Shown: positions 25,134 to 32,367 of the stretch, one piece after another
Layout: each line of letters opens with the position of its first letter
Position numbering within the stretch: position 1 is the stretch's first letter
Source of the DNA: Paracoccaceae bacterium
GTDB lineage: Bacteria; Pseudomonadota; Alphaproteobacteria; Rhodobacterales; Rhodobacteraceae
DNA: 49,676 bases
Direction: 5' to 3'
Assembly: GCA_007126375.1 (NCBI GenBank)
Contig: SLBI01000085.1
Location: 1 to 49,676 of the forward strand
Notes under the pieces: generated by a model
The model's database searches: none
Told to the model about the DNA's origin: nothing
Seen by the model: only the letters and a program-made list of their open reading frames with translations
Program-made: the position numbers and the translations under genes

Positions 25134-26215
25134 TGCGCGATCACACCCGGCAGGAACCAGTCCATGCCCCACAGATCGCCGTCGCCGATCACCTCGCCGG
25201 CGGCGACGCGCTCGACCCCGTCGCGATCGACCAGCGGCCCGGCGTAGATCTGCTTGCCGTCGAGCAGCGCCTGCCGTTCCTCCATGATGCGCGCGACGGC
25301 TTCCTCGGGCACGGCGTCGCCGCAGCAGACGATGTCGGTGCCACCTTCGGCGATCGAGGCGAAGGCCCCCCAGGGCGAGGGTTCCCAGGTGCCGGCGACG
25401 ATGCTCTCGATCTCCGGGATCAGGTAGCGGTCCCACACCCACACCGAGGAGCATTGCGTCGCGTCGCTGAACTCGGAAAGGTCGCGGTGATGGCCGGTTG
25501 CGTAGATGCCCAGTTCGCCGGCGACGATGGGCGGGGTCGGTGTGTCGACATGCTGGCCGATAACGTCGATGCCCTGTTCGGCCAGCGCAATCACCGCCTC
25601 CCGCTCGCGCACGGGATCGTTCCAGGCGCCGGTGAAGACGGCCGTCACGGTTGCGTCCGGATTGATCTGTCGCGCGCCCAGCAGATAGGCGTTGATGGTC
25701 CAGTTCACCAGGCCGAAGGGGTTGGCGCCGACGAAGCCGAGCCGGCCGGTCTCGCTGACCGCGGCGGCGGCCATGCCGCAGAGATACTGGCTCTGATAGG
25801 TGCGGCCGTAGATCGACTGAAGGTTGGCGGCGTTGGTGGTGCCGGCCGGGTTCATGAAGGCGACGTTGGGGTATTCCTCGGCCAGTTCGAGAAAGGTGTC
25901 GGAATATCCGAAGGCCGAGCCGACGATGATGTTGGCGCCGCGGTCGATGAGCAGTTCGACCGCCGGCCGGATCGCGCTGGCGCTCTCGGGCACATTCTCG
26001 ACATAGGGAATCCGCAGGCCGAAATGGTCCTCGACGCGCTGGCGCGCCTCGTCGAGCGCCTGGCTCCAGCCACCGTCGTTGACCTGCGAAAAGATGACGA
26101 ACGCCGGCGCGGGATCGCCGTCGAGCTGAAAGGGTTCGGCCGTGGCGGGACCTGTCAGGGGCGCGAGCAGCACCGCTGCCAGCGCGCCGGCGGAGATGGC
26201 GGCAGGGGATCGCAT
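25130..26215 (-). CDS. BMP-family ABC transporter substrate-binding protein
   Basis: The 361-residue secreted protein starts at the ATG after an AGAGGA site, with a signal peptide of about 26 residues (ISAGALAAVLLAPLTGPATA). The mature sequence matches the BMP/Med family, with FVIFSQVNDGGWSQALDEAR at the start and IIVGSAFGYSDTFLELAEEYP in the middle. Known relatives bind nucleosides or purines. There is no lipobox cysteine, so it should be periplasmic. It follows the molybdenum hydroxylase subunit after 97 bp that contain a hairpin, and is probably in the same transcript. Confidence 0.92.
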   Translation of the reverse strand: MRSPAAISAGALAAVLLAPLTGPATAEPFQLDGDPAPAFVIFSQVNDGGWSQALDEARQRVEDHFGLRIPYVENVPESASAIRPAVELLIDRGANIIVGSAFGYSDTFLELAEEYPNVAFMNPAGTTNAANLQSIYGRTYQSQYLCGMAAAAVSETGRLGFVGANPFGLVNWTINAYLLGARQINPDATVTAVFTGAWNDPVREREAVIALAEQGIDVIGQHVDTPTPPIVAGELGIYATGHHRDLSEFSDATQCSSVWVWDRYLIPEIESIVAGTWEPSPWGAFASIAEGGTDIVCCGDAVPEEAVARIMEERQALLDGKQIYAGPLVDRDGVERVAAGEVIGDGDLWGMDWFLPGVIAQ

Positions 26216-26275
26216 GGTGTCATTCCTCTCTGTTGTTGGCCGCGGCGGTGGCCGCCGTCGTGTTCGGGTGGCCGA

Positions 26276-26295
26276 GGCCCCGGCGCCGCGGGGCC
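26276..26295 (-). terminator. GC hairpin between the molybdenum subunit and BMP genes
   Basis: GGCCCCG and CGGGGCC form a perfect seven-pair stem around a six-base loop, about 18 bases after the upstream stop. No U run follows. It may partly terminate transcription or protect mRNA ends, changing the ratio of enzyme to transporter. Confidence 0.4.
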
Positions 26296-26312
26296 GCAGC
26301 AGTCTGATCGGC

Positions 26313-28700
26313 TCATGCCGTGCCGAGGTTCTCCAGGATCGCGCTGGGGGTGATGGGCACGGCATCGAACCGGCCGCCGCCACGATGCCGCAGGGCATCC
26401 TCCACGGCGGCGGCGATGGTCGGGCCGACGGCGATGCAGCCGGCCTCGCCCACGCCCTTGACCCCGAGCGGGTTCAGGGGCGATGGCGTTTCCAGATGGG
26501 CGATCTCGACATCCGGAATCTCGGTGGCGTAGGGAATGAGGAAATCGACGAAGTTGGCGTTGGTCGGGTTGCCCTCGGCGTCATACTCGATGCGCTCGTA
26601 AAGCGCGCCGCCGATGCCCTGGGCCAGCCCGCCCATCACCTGCCCCTCGACAAGCGTCGGGTTGATCATGTTGCCGCAGTCGTGGACGCAGACGTAGCGG
26701 TGGATCTTCACCTGCAGCGTCGCGCGGTCCACTTCGATCACCGCGGCGTGCACGCCATAGGCCCAGGTGGCGCATTCCGGGCTGAAATAGGCCGCGGCCT
26801 CGAGCCCGGGATGCTGATCGTCCTGCAGCGCCGGGCCGTCGTGGCGGCTGGCGGGCGCGAACTGCGTCGCCGCCTGCGCGGCCTCGTTGAATGCGTAGCG
26901 CAGCGGGTTCGATGCGGTGGCAATCGCCGCAAGCGGCACCTTGCGGTCGGTGCCGGCGACCCAGGCATGGCCGTCGCGCAGCTCGACGTCGGCCTCCTGC
27001 ACCTCCAGCATGTTGGCCGCCGCGCGAACGGTCTTGTCGCGCACCAGTGCGGCGGTCTTGTGGATCGCGTTGCCCGAGACCACCGCGGCGCGGCTGGCGA
27101 AGGTGGCCACGCCCCAGTCATAGGCGGCGGTGTCGCCCTGCACGAGGATCACGTCGGTCACCGGCACGCCCAGCTGGTCGGCGACGATCTGGGCAAAGAC
27201 GGTGTCATGACCCTGACCCTGCGCGGTCAGCCCGGTGTTCACATAGACCTTGCCGGTGATCGGGTGGATGCGGACATGTCCCCCCTCATAGGGGCCAAGG
27301 CCGGTGCCCTCGACATAGAAGGCCAACCCGATGCCGAGATCGCGCCCCTCGGCCCGGGCCGCCGCCTGCTCGGCGGCGAAACCGTCCCAGCCGATGCGGT
27401 CGCAGACGAGGTCGAGCGCCTTGTGATACTGGCCGCTGTCGAGGCTGACGCGCAGTCCGTCGGCGAACAGCAGCCCCTCGCGTGCCCAGGGAAACTCGTC
27501 GTCGGCGATCAGGTTGCGGCGGCGGATCTCGCGCCGGTCGATGCCCAGCTCGTCGGCCAGCTTGTCCATCGCCCGTTCGATGGCAAAGCAGCTCTGCGGG
27601 CGACCGCAGCCGCGATAGGGGGTGACCGGCACGGTGGGAGTATACACCGCGCGAAAGCGGACCTCGATGTTGGGGATCCGGTATGGCCCGGCGATCGAGG
27701 TCGAGGCGACCTGCGCCACGGCGATGCCGTAGGGGATGAAGGCGCCGGTGTCGTGCAGGAACTCGTCCTTCAGCGCCAGGACCTCTCCGTTCTTCGTGGC
27801 GTGCAGTTCGATCCAGTGGATCTGCGTGCGCTCCTGGTTCGACCCGATGAAGTTCTCGCGCCGGTCCTCGATGTACTTGACCGGCCGGCCGATCTCGATG
27901 GCGGCGAAGGGCACCAGAAGCTCGTCGGGATAGGGGAACATCACCTTCTGGCCGAAGCCACCGCCGACGTCGGGCGCGATGACACGCACCTTGTGTTCGT
28001 CCAGCCCGAAGATCGAGGCAAGCCCGCCGCGCACCCCGATCGGCGCCTGGGTGCCGTCCCAGACCACAAGCTCGCCGCTGGCGGCATCGAACCGGGCGGC
28101 AACGGTGCGGCATTCCATCGGCGCGGCGGTGGAGCGATCCACCTGCACGCGGATGCGGGTGACATGTTGGGCCGCCGCCATGGCGGTTTCCGGGTCGCCG
28201 CTGACCTGCGTGAAATCGGCTGCGACATTGTCGGGGTGGGTGGTATGCACCGCCGGCGCGCCGGGCGCCACCGCGCGTTCGAGGTCGAGTTCCACCGCGA
28301 GCTGATCATAGTCCACATCGATGGCGAGCGCCGCATCCTCGGCGACGTAGCGATCGGCGGCGACCACCATCGCCACCGCCTGACCGACGTAATGCACGTC
28401 GTCGCGGGCCAGCGGACGCTGGGTGCGGGCGTCGCGCATCGACGGGTGCGGGATCAGCAGCGGCAGCGCCTGATCCAGATGGCCGATGTCGTCGCAGGTA
28501 TAGACGGCTACCACCCCCGGCATCGCGCGGGCGGCGGCGGTGTCGATCGAGAGGATCCGCGCCCTGGCGAAGGGGCTGCGCACGAAGGCCGCATGCAGCG
28601 CCCCCGGCAGCGGGATATCGTCGGTGAAGGCGCCCTCGCCGCGCAGAAGTCGCGGATCGATGTTGCGCTGGACGCGGCTTCCGAACTGGCGTGTGGACAT
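26313..28700 (-). CDS. Xanthine dehydrogenase-family molybdopterin-binding subunit (second system)
   Basis: The 795-residue catalytic subunit has the hammerhead domain, VGGGFGQK (about 246-252), AQGQG, and the catalytic glutamate in KGVGEAG (Glu752). The active-site loop is PYRGCGRP with Cys365, close to but not the same as the AYRCSFR loop of CO dehydrogenase, so CO oxidation is unlikely. It is the third gene of a FAD-FeS-Mo set and is followed by a BMP importer and HyuAB. The expected activity is hydroxylation of a carbon next to ring nitrogen or of an aldehyde. Confidence 0.93.
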   Translation of the reverse strand: MSTRQFGSRVQRNIDPRLLRGEGAFTDDIPLPGALHAAFVRSPFARARILSIDTAAARAMPGVVAVYTCDDIGHLDQALPLLIPHPSMRDARTQRPLARDDVHYVGQAVAMVVAADRYVAEDAALAIDVDYDQLAVELDLERAVAPGAPAVHTTHPDNVAADFTQVSGDPETAMAAAQHVTRIRVQVDRSTAAPMECRTVAARFDAASGELVVWDGTQAPIGVRGGLASIFGLDEHKVRVIAPDVGGGFGQKVMFPYPDELLVPFAAIEIGRPVKYIEDRRENFIGSNQERTQIHWIELHATKNGEVLALKDEFLHDTGAFIPYGIAVAQVASTSIAGPYRIPNIEVRFRAVYTPTVPVTPYRGCGRPQSCFAIERAMDKLADELGIDRREIRRRNLIADDEFPWAREGLLFADGLRVSLDSGQYHKALDLVCDRIGWDGFAAEQAAARAEGRDLGIGLAFYVEGTGLGPYEGGHVRIHPITGKVYVNTGLTAQGQGHDTVFAQIVADQLGVPVTDVILVQGDTAAYDWGVATFASRAAVVSGNAIHKTAALVRDKTVRAAANMLEVQEADVELRDGHAWVAGTDRKVPLAAIATASNPLRYAFNEAAQAATQFAPASRHDGPALQDDQHPGLEAAAYFSPECATWAYGVHAAVIEVDRATLQVKIHRYVCVHDCGNMINPTLVEGQVMGGLAQGIGGALYERIEYDAEGNPTNANFVDFLIPYATEIPDVEIAHLETPSPLNPLGVKGVGEAGCIAVGPTIAAAVEDALRHRGGGRFDAVPITPSAILENLGTA

Positions 28701-28712
28701 GCGACGTTCCCT

Positions 28713-29246
28713 TCAGCTGCGGCCGGACAGCTCGGCGGCGCGCCGCACCGCCACGACTATGTTCGCGTAGCCGGTGCAGCGGCAGAGGTTGCCGGCGATC
28801 ATCTCGCGGATGCCCTCGTCCGAAAGATCGAGGGGATCGCCGGATTCGAAATGCTCGGTCAGCGCCATCAGGAAGCCGGGCGTGCAGTAGCCGCACTGCA
28901 GCGCATGACTCTCGGCAAAGGCCTGCTGCAGCACCGACAGCCCGGCATCGCCATCGGCCAGCGCCTCGACGGTGCGCAACTCCGCCCCGTCGGCCTGCAC
29001 AGCGAGGGTCAGGCAGGACCGGGCGGACACCCCGTCGATCAGCACCGTGCAGGCACCGCAGACGCCATGCTCGCAGCCCACATGCGTGCCGGTAAGGCCC
29101 AGTTCGTGGCGGATGAAATCCGAAAGCAGCATCCGCGGGCTGACCTCGCGGCTGACCTCGACGCCGTTGACCGTCAGCGTCACCGCATGGCGCGGGTCTG
29201 CCGAGTTGACCGGGATCTGCGGCCGCGGAAGGGCTCTGGCGTTCAT
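28713..29246 (-). CDS. (2Fe-2S)-binding subunit of the second molybdenum hydroxylase
   Basis: The 177-residue protein has an extra 20-residue N-terminal stretch compared with the first system. Both clusters are complete: Cys58, 63, 66 and 78 (GCEHGVCGAC) and Cys118, 121, 155 and 157 (CGYCTPGF, CRCTGY). The start ATG overlaps the stop of the FAD gene by four bases. It transfers electrons between the Mo and FAD subunits. Confidence 0.94.
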   Translation of the reverse strand: MNARALPRPQIPVNSADPRHAVTLTVNGVEVSREVSPRMLLSDFIRHELGLTGTHVGCEHGVCGACTVLIDGVSARSCLTLAVQADGAELRTVEALADGDAGLSVLQQAFAESHALQCGYCTPGFLMALTEHFESGDPLDLSDEGIREMIAGNLCRCTGYANIVVAVRRAAELSGRS

Positions 29247-30118
29247 TCTGTTCCCCTTCTGGCGCGGGCGGCGGCCTCGGCCACAACCCGCTCGGTGAGG
29301 GCCGCAACGAGATGGCGGCGGTAGGCGGCCGTGGCGATGCTGTCGTCGGCGGCATCTACATGCGTGGCGGCGGCCCGGCCGGCCTCGGCGGCCGCTGTCG
29401 CATCGGCGGTGCCGCCGGCAAGCGCGGCCTCGGCCCGGCCCAGGCGGACCGGCTTGCTGGAGATACCGCAGGCGGCGAGGCGGGCCCGCGTTATCCGGCC
29501 GCCGGCGTCGCACTGGACGATCGCCCCGACGGCGGCGATGGCGTAGTCGCCCTTGCGCCGGGCGAATTCGGCAAAGGCCCAGCCGGCATCGGGCGGCAGG
29601 GCCGGAAAGACGGCACGGGTCGCCAGTTCGTCGGAGGCGCGGGCGGTGGTCAGATGCATCCGGAAGAACTGCTCTGCCGGTATCCGGCGGTTGCCGCCTG
29701 GCCCTTCCAGTTCGACCCAGCCGTCACACAGCAGAAGGACCAGGGGCATCTCGGCCGCGGCATCGGCATGGCAGAGGCTGCCGACCACCGTGCCCCGGTT
29801 CCGGATCGGAACATGGGCGACATGCGCCTGCGCTGCGCGGATCAGCGGGTTGACGGCATGGGCGCCATCGTGGCGCTCCAGCGTGCGGTGTCGCACGGCG
29901 GCACCGACGGCAACACCCTCGGCTGTCACCGCGATTCGGTCGAGATCCGGAATCCGGGTTATGTCGATCAGGCGCGACGGCGCGGCGAGGCGGAAGTTCA
30001 TCGCGGCAACAAGGCTCTGACCGCCAGCAAGGATCATCGCTCCCGGATCCTCGGCAAGCAGATCGACGGCCTGCGCGACGCTGGCGGCTCTGTGGTATTC
30101 GAAAAGCGCTGGCTTCAC
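29243..30118 (-). CDS. FAD-binding subunit of the second molybdenum hydroxylase
   Basis: The protein has 291 residues from a GTG start (VKPALFEYHRA) that has an AGGGAGGA ribosome-binding site five bases away. The frame is open upstream, but the preceding 50 codons are not family sequence. FAD contacts are AGGQSL (31-36) and the VGSLCHAD motif near residue 110. It is the first gene of the long minus-strand run that ends with the creatininase-family gene, and an operator-like site lies about 120 bp upstream. Confidence 0.92.
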   Translation of the reverse strand: MKPALFEYHRAASVAQAVDLLAEDPGAMILAGGQSLVAAMNFRLAAPSRLIDITRIPDLDRIAVTAEGVAVGAAVRHRTLERHDGAHAVNPLIRAAQAHVAHVPIRNRGTVVGSLCHADAAAEMPLVLLLCDGWVELEGPGGNRRIPAEQFFRMHLTTARASDELATRAVFPALPPDAGWAFAEFARRKGDYAIAAVGAIVQCDAGGRITRARLAACGISSKPVRLGRAEAALAGGTADATAAAEAGRAAATHVDAADDSIATAAYRRHLVAALTERVVAEAAARARRGTE

Positions 30119-30240
30119 CCCGTCCTCCCTGTCGGCCCGTTGCCGGGCTGAAACGCGGTGCCGGATCGACACCCTGGCTTGGGCGCCGGTTGCCCCGGCG
30201 ATGCTTGCGGGCGCTGCGGAGGTCGCCGCCCGAACCCAGT

Positions 30241-30266
30241 AATATCCACTCAGCGGATACGGTATC
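30241..30266 (-). promoter_or_regulatory. Operator-like site upstream of the second molybdenum hydroxylase operon
   Basis: TATCC and GGATA flank CTCAG in a 17-bp palindrome (30243-30259) with one mismatched pair. It overlaps a second, perfect 11-bp palindrome, GATACGGTATC (30256-30266). The whole block recurs in front of hyuA with 20 of 26 bases identical and the same spacing. It lies about 120 bp before the GTG of the FAD gene and about 190 bp before the divergent promoter. A shared regulator for both promoters is the simplest reading. Confidence 0.6.
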
Positions 30267-30455
30267 ACTCAAATGGATTAACAAGTCCGAACTCCGTGTT
30301 GTCAACGCCGATGTTGCGCGTTCTCCCCGACAGGACCTGCGAGCCGGGTCACCGCCGCCCGCAAACCGCGCAGTTGACCAATTCCTGTGCAGGCAGCGCT
30401 CCTGTTGTTCGACATCTTCCCGCGGCCGCGCGCGCTCTGCGCAGATGCAATCAAT

Positions 30456-30483
30456 TTGAAGATCGCATGATTCATGTTAAAAT
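30456..30483 (+). promoter_or_regulatory. Sigma70-like promoter of the isochorismatase-fold gene
   Basis: TTGAAG and TAAAAT are 16 bases apart in a locally AT-rich stretch. The -10 hexamer has one mismatch and the -35 hexamer keeps TTGA. The predicted transcript would start about 30 bases before the ATG, leaving room for the GGAG ribosome-binding site. Confidence 0.5.
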
Positions 30484-30521
30484 CACAGTCTGGATGCAGC
30501 GACTGCTTCGGGGGTGGAGCG

Positions 30522-31226
30522 ATGGAAGGTTACGTCTATGGCAAGCGGCGCCGGATGCCCGACGCGACATCCGCCTTCGGAGATCCAGCGCTTTCCGCCA
30601 TCGTCTCCATTGACATGCATGAAGGCCATCTTGCGGATACGCCCGACTGCCCCTGTCCGGCGCCGCGTGCCCGGGAAATCGTCGCGCCCATCGATGCCTT
30701 CCATGACCGTGTGCGCAGCCTGGGCATTCCGCTGATCCATGTCGGCACGGTGCTGCGCAAGGGCGGCGTGGACGATGTGCGCGGCAATCCCTCGGCCTGG
30801 CGCACCTTCTTTCCGCTGCATGTGGGCGAGATCCCGAACGCCGATCAGCATGCCATCGAGGGCAGCCGCTGGACCCGTTTCGTCACGCGGGTCGAGGACG
30901 GCGACATGGTGGTGAACACCAAGAAACGGCTTTCGGTCTTCTATCCCACCGATCTCGACTTCCTGCTGCGCAACATCGGTGCACGGACGCTGGTGTTCAA
31001 CGGCGGGTTCACGGATTGCTGCGTGCTCAATGCCGCCTTCGAGGCCAGCAACATGGGCTACAACGTCGTGGTCCTTCGCGATCTCGTGCGCGGTACCGAC
31101 GAGAGGCTGGAGGCGGCGGCGCTCGACATCGTTTCCCTGCACCTCGGTCTCGTGACCGACAGCGCCGATCTTCTGGCGGAGTGGGACGCGCGCTGCGCAC
31201 CGGCGGCACGGGCGTCCGCCCGCTGA
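30522..31226 (+). CDS. Isochorismatase-fold cysteine hydrolase
   Basis: The 234-residue protein has the catalytic triad of the family: Asp31 in SIDMHEGHL, Lys134 in NTKKRLSVFYPTDL, and Cys167 in GGFTDCCVLNAA. Family members hydrolyse amides and carbamoyl groups (N-carbamoylsarcosine amidase, maleamate amidase, nicotinamidase, biuret hydrolase) or isochorismate. In this setting, divergent from a molybdenum hydroxylase/HyuAB operon, an N-carbamoyl or amide hydrolase is the better guess. The ATG was preferred to an upstream one because of the GGAG site and the promoter position. Confidence 0.9.
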   Translation: MEGYVYGKRRRMPDATSAFGDPALSAIVSIDMHEGHLADTPDCPCPAPRAREIVAPIDAFHDRVRSLGIPLIHVGTVLRKGGVDDVRGNPSAWRTFFPLHVGEIPNADQHAIEGSRWTRFVTRVEDGDMVVNTKKRLSVFYPTDLDFLLRNIGARTLVFNGGFTDCCVLNAAFEASNMGYNVVVLRDLVRGTDERLEAAALDIVSLHLGLVTDSADLLAEWDARCAPAARASAR

Positions 31227-31381
31227 GGCGACGTCACTTCCGGTGCCGTGCTGCGCGCCGGGGCCGGTCCCTCCGGCAGCGCTTACTCCCTGCAGGACAT
31301 GCGGTGCCAGCGATGCCTGCCTGAAACCGGCTGCCCACGCCATCGCGCCGTCAGTTGCGTCCGGGCTTCTGCCCGGCAGCA

Positions 31382-31398
31382 TATGCATTCTCTGCATA
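31382..31398. promoter_or_regulatory. Palindrome upstream of the TauD-family gene
   Basis: TATGCA and TGCATA flank a five-base centre, 75 bp before the TauD-type dioxygenase start and within the 247-bp gap after the hydrolase gene. It is a candidate operator, perhaps for the LysR protein encoded two genes downstream. No other copy was found by eye. Confidence 0.35.
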
Positions 31399-31473
31399 CC
31401 CCTGGCAAGCAATCATCGTCGGTTTGGGCCGACAGGGCGGATATGGTGGAAAAGCAAACAGCGGAGGAGCAGC

Positions 31474-32367
31474 ATGGCCATCGAGATACTGCATCAGGAT
31501 GCCCCGCTCGGGCATGAGATCCGTGGGGTCGATCTGTCCGGCGCGATCGACGACGCCACCTTCGCCGAAATCGAGGCCGCGTATGACCACTACGGCACCA
31601 TCGTCTTTCGTGACCAGGCGCTCACGCCCGAGCAGCAGCTTGCCTTCAGCCGCCGGTTCGGCCCGCTCGACCGCTACGTGCTGGACCGCTACAACCACAA
31701 GACGTGGCCGGAGATCTTCGTCATTTCCAACATCATCGGCGAGGATGGCGAACCGATCGGCATGTCGGACGCGGGGCGTTACTGGCACACCGACATGTGG
31801 CTGACCCACAACCCCTCGCGCGGGTCGATCCTCTATGCGCTGGAGGTGCCGGTGCAGGGCGACGAGCCGCTGGGCGACACATATTTCGCCAGCACCGGGG
31901 CGGCCTATGACGCGTTGCCCGCCGACTTGCGCGCGCGGCTGGACAAGACGCAGGCGGTCTTCAGCAAGCGCAAGTATTTCGAGTTCCGGGCGCGGACCAA
32001 CAAGGATATCGACAAGGCCAGCGGGCAGGCCTCGCAGCAGGCGCTGGCCGATCTGGGCGACGAGGACATCGTTCATTCCATCGTGCGGCGGCATCCGCGC
32101 ACCGGGCGCAAGTGCCTGTATCTGTGCGAGGGCGTGATCAGCCGCCTGATCGGCTGGGACGAGCCGGAGTCCGACGCCATGATCGCGTTTCTGGAGCGTC
32201 ACGCGACCAGCCCCGAGTTCGTCTATCGGCACCGCTGGCGGGTGGGCGATCTGGTGATGTGGGACAACTCCGCCTGCATCCACAAGGCGACCGGCGATTT
32301 CGAACTGCCGCTGCGGCGGCACATGCACCGCACCACGCTGGCAAACGCCGCAGGTCCGCGGCCATGA
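31474..32367 (+). CDS. TauD/TfdA-family Fe(II)/2-oxoglutarate dioxygenase
   Basis: The 297-residue enzyme has the iron-binding facial triad His105, Asp107 (RYWHTDMW) and His270 (SACIHKATGD), with Arg286 to hold 2-oxoglutarate. Relatives oxidise sulfonates, phenoxyacetates and other small acids by hydroxylation. The ATG follows a GGAGGAG site. The stop overlaps the start of the enolase-superfamily gene by four bases, so the two steps are probably consecutive. It is distinct from the second TauD-type gene at 37190. Confidence 0.91.
   Translation: MAIEILHQDAPLGHEIRGVDLSGAIDDATFAEIEAAYDHYGTIVFRDQALTPEQQLAFSRRFGPLDRYVLDRYNHKTWPEIFVISNIIGEDGEPIGMSDAGRYWHTDMWLTHNPSRGSILYALEVPVQGDEPLGDTYFASTGAAYDALPADLRARLDKTQAVFSKRKYFEFRARTNKDIDKASGQASQQALADLGDEDIVHSIVRRHPRTGRKCLYLCEGVISRLIGWDEPESDAMIAFLERHATSPEFVYRHRWRVGDLVMWDNSACIHKATGDFELPLRRHMHRTTLANAAGPRP

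Larger units (their letters stand above)
30119..30521. other. Divergent intergenic region with no gene, probably regulatory
   Basis: These 403 bases separate the molybdenum hydroxylase operon (minus) from the isochorismatase-fold gene (plus). They include two of the more AT-rich stretches in the window (about 30240-30310 and 30450-30485). The first holds the operator-like site, the second a good sigma70-like promoter. The GC-rich middle shows no convincing reading frame or RNA gene. Confidence 0.7.

Noticed and set aside
26142-29324. A 1060-codon open frame on the plus strand opposite the second molybdenum hydroxylase and similar long antisense frames (4733-7024, 2253-3986, 19420-21465).
   Set aside because: They mirror real genes with recognised motifs on the minus strand, are rich in Arg, Gly, Ala and His, and have no family signature. 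Long antisense frames are expected at this GC content.
31437-31443. A GCGGATA sequence upstream of the TauD-type gene as a third copy of the shared operator.
   Set aside because: Only one half-site matches. The other half and the spacing are absent, so chance is likely.
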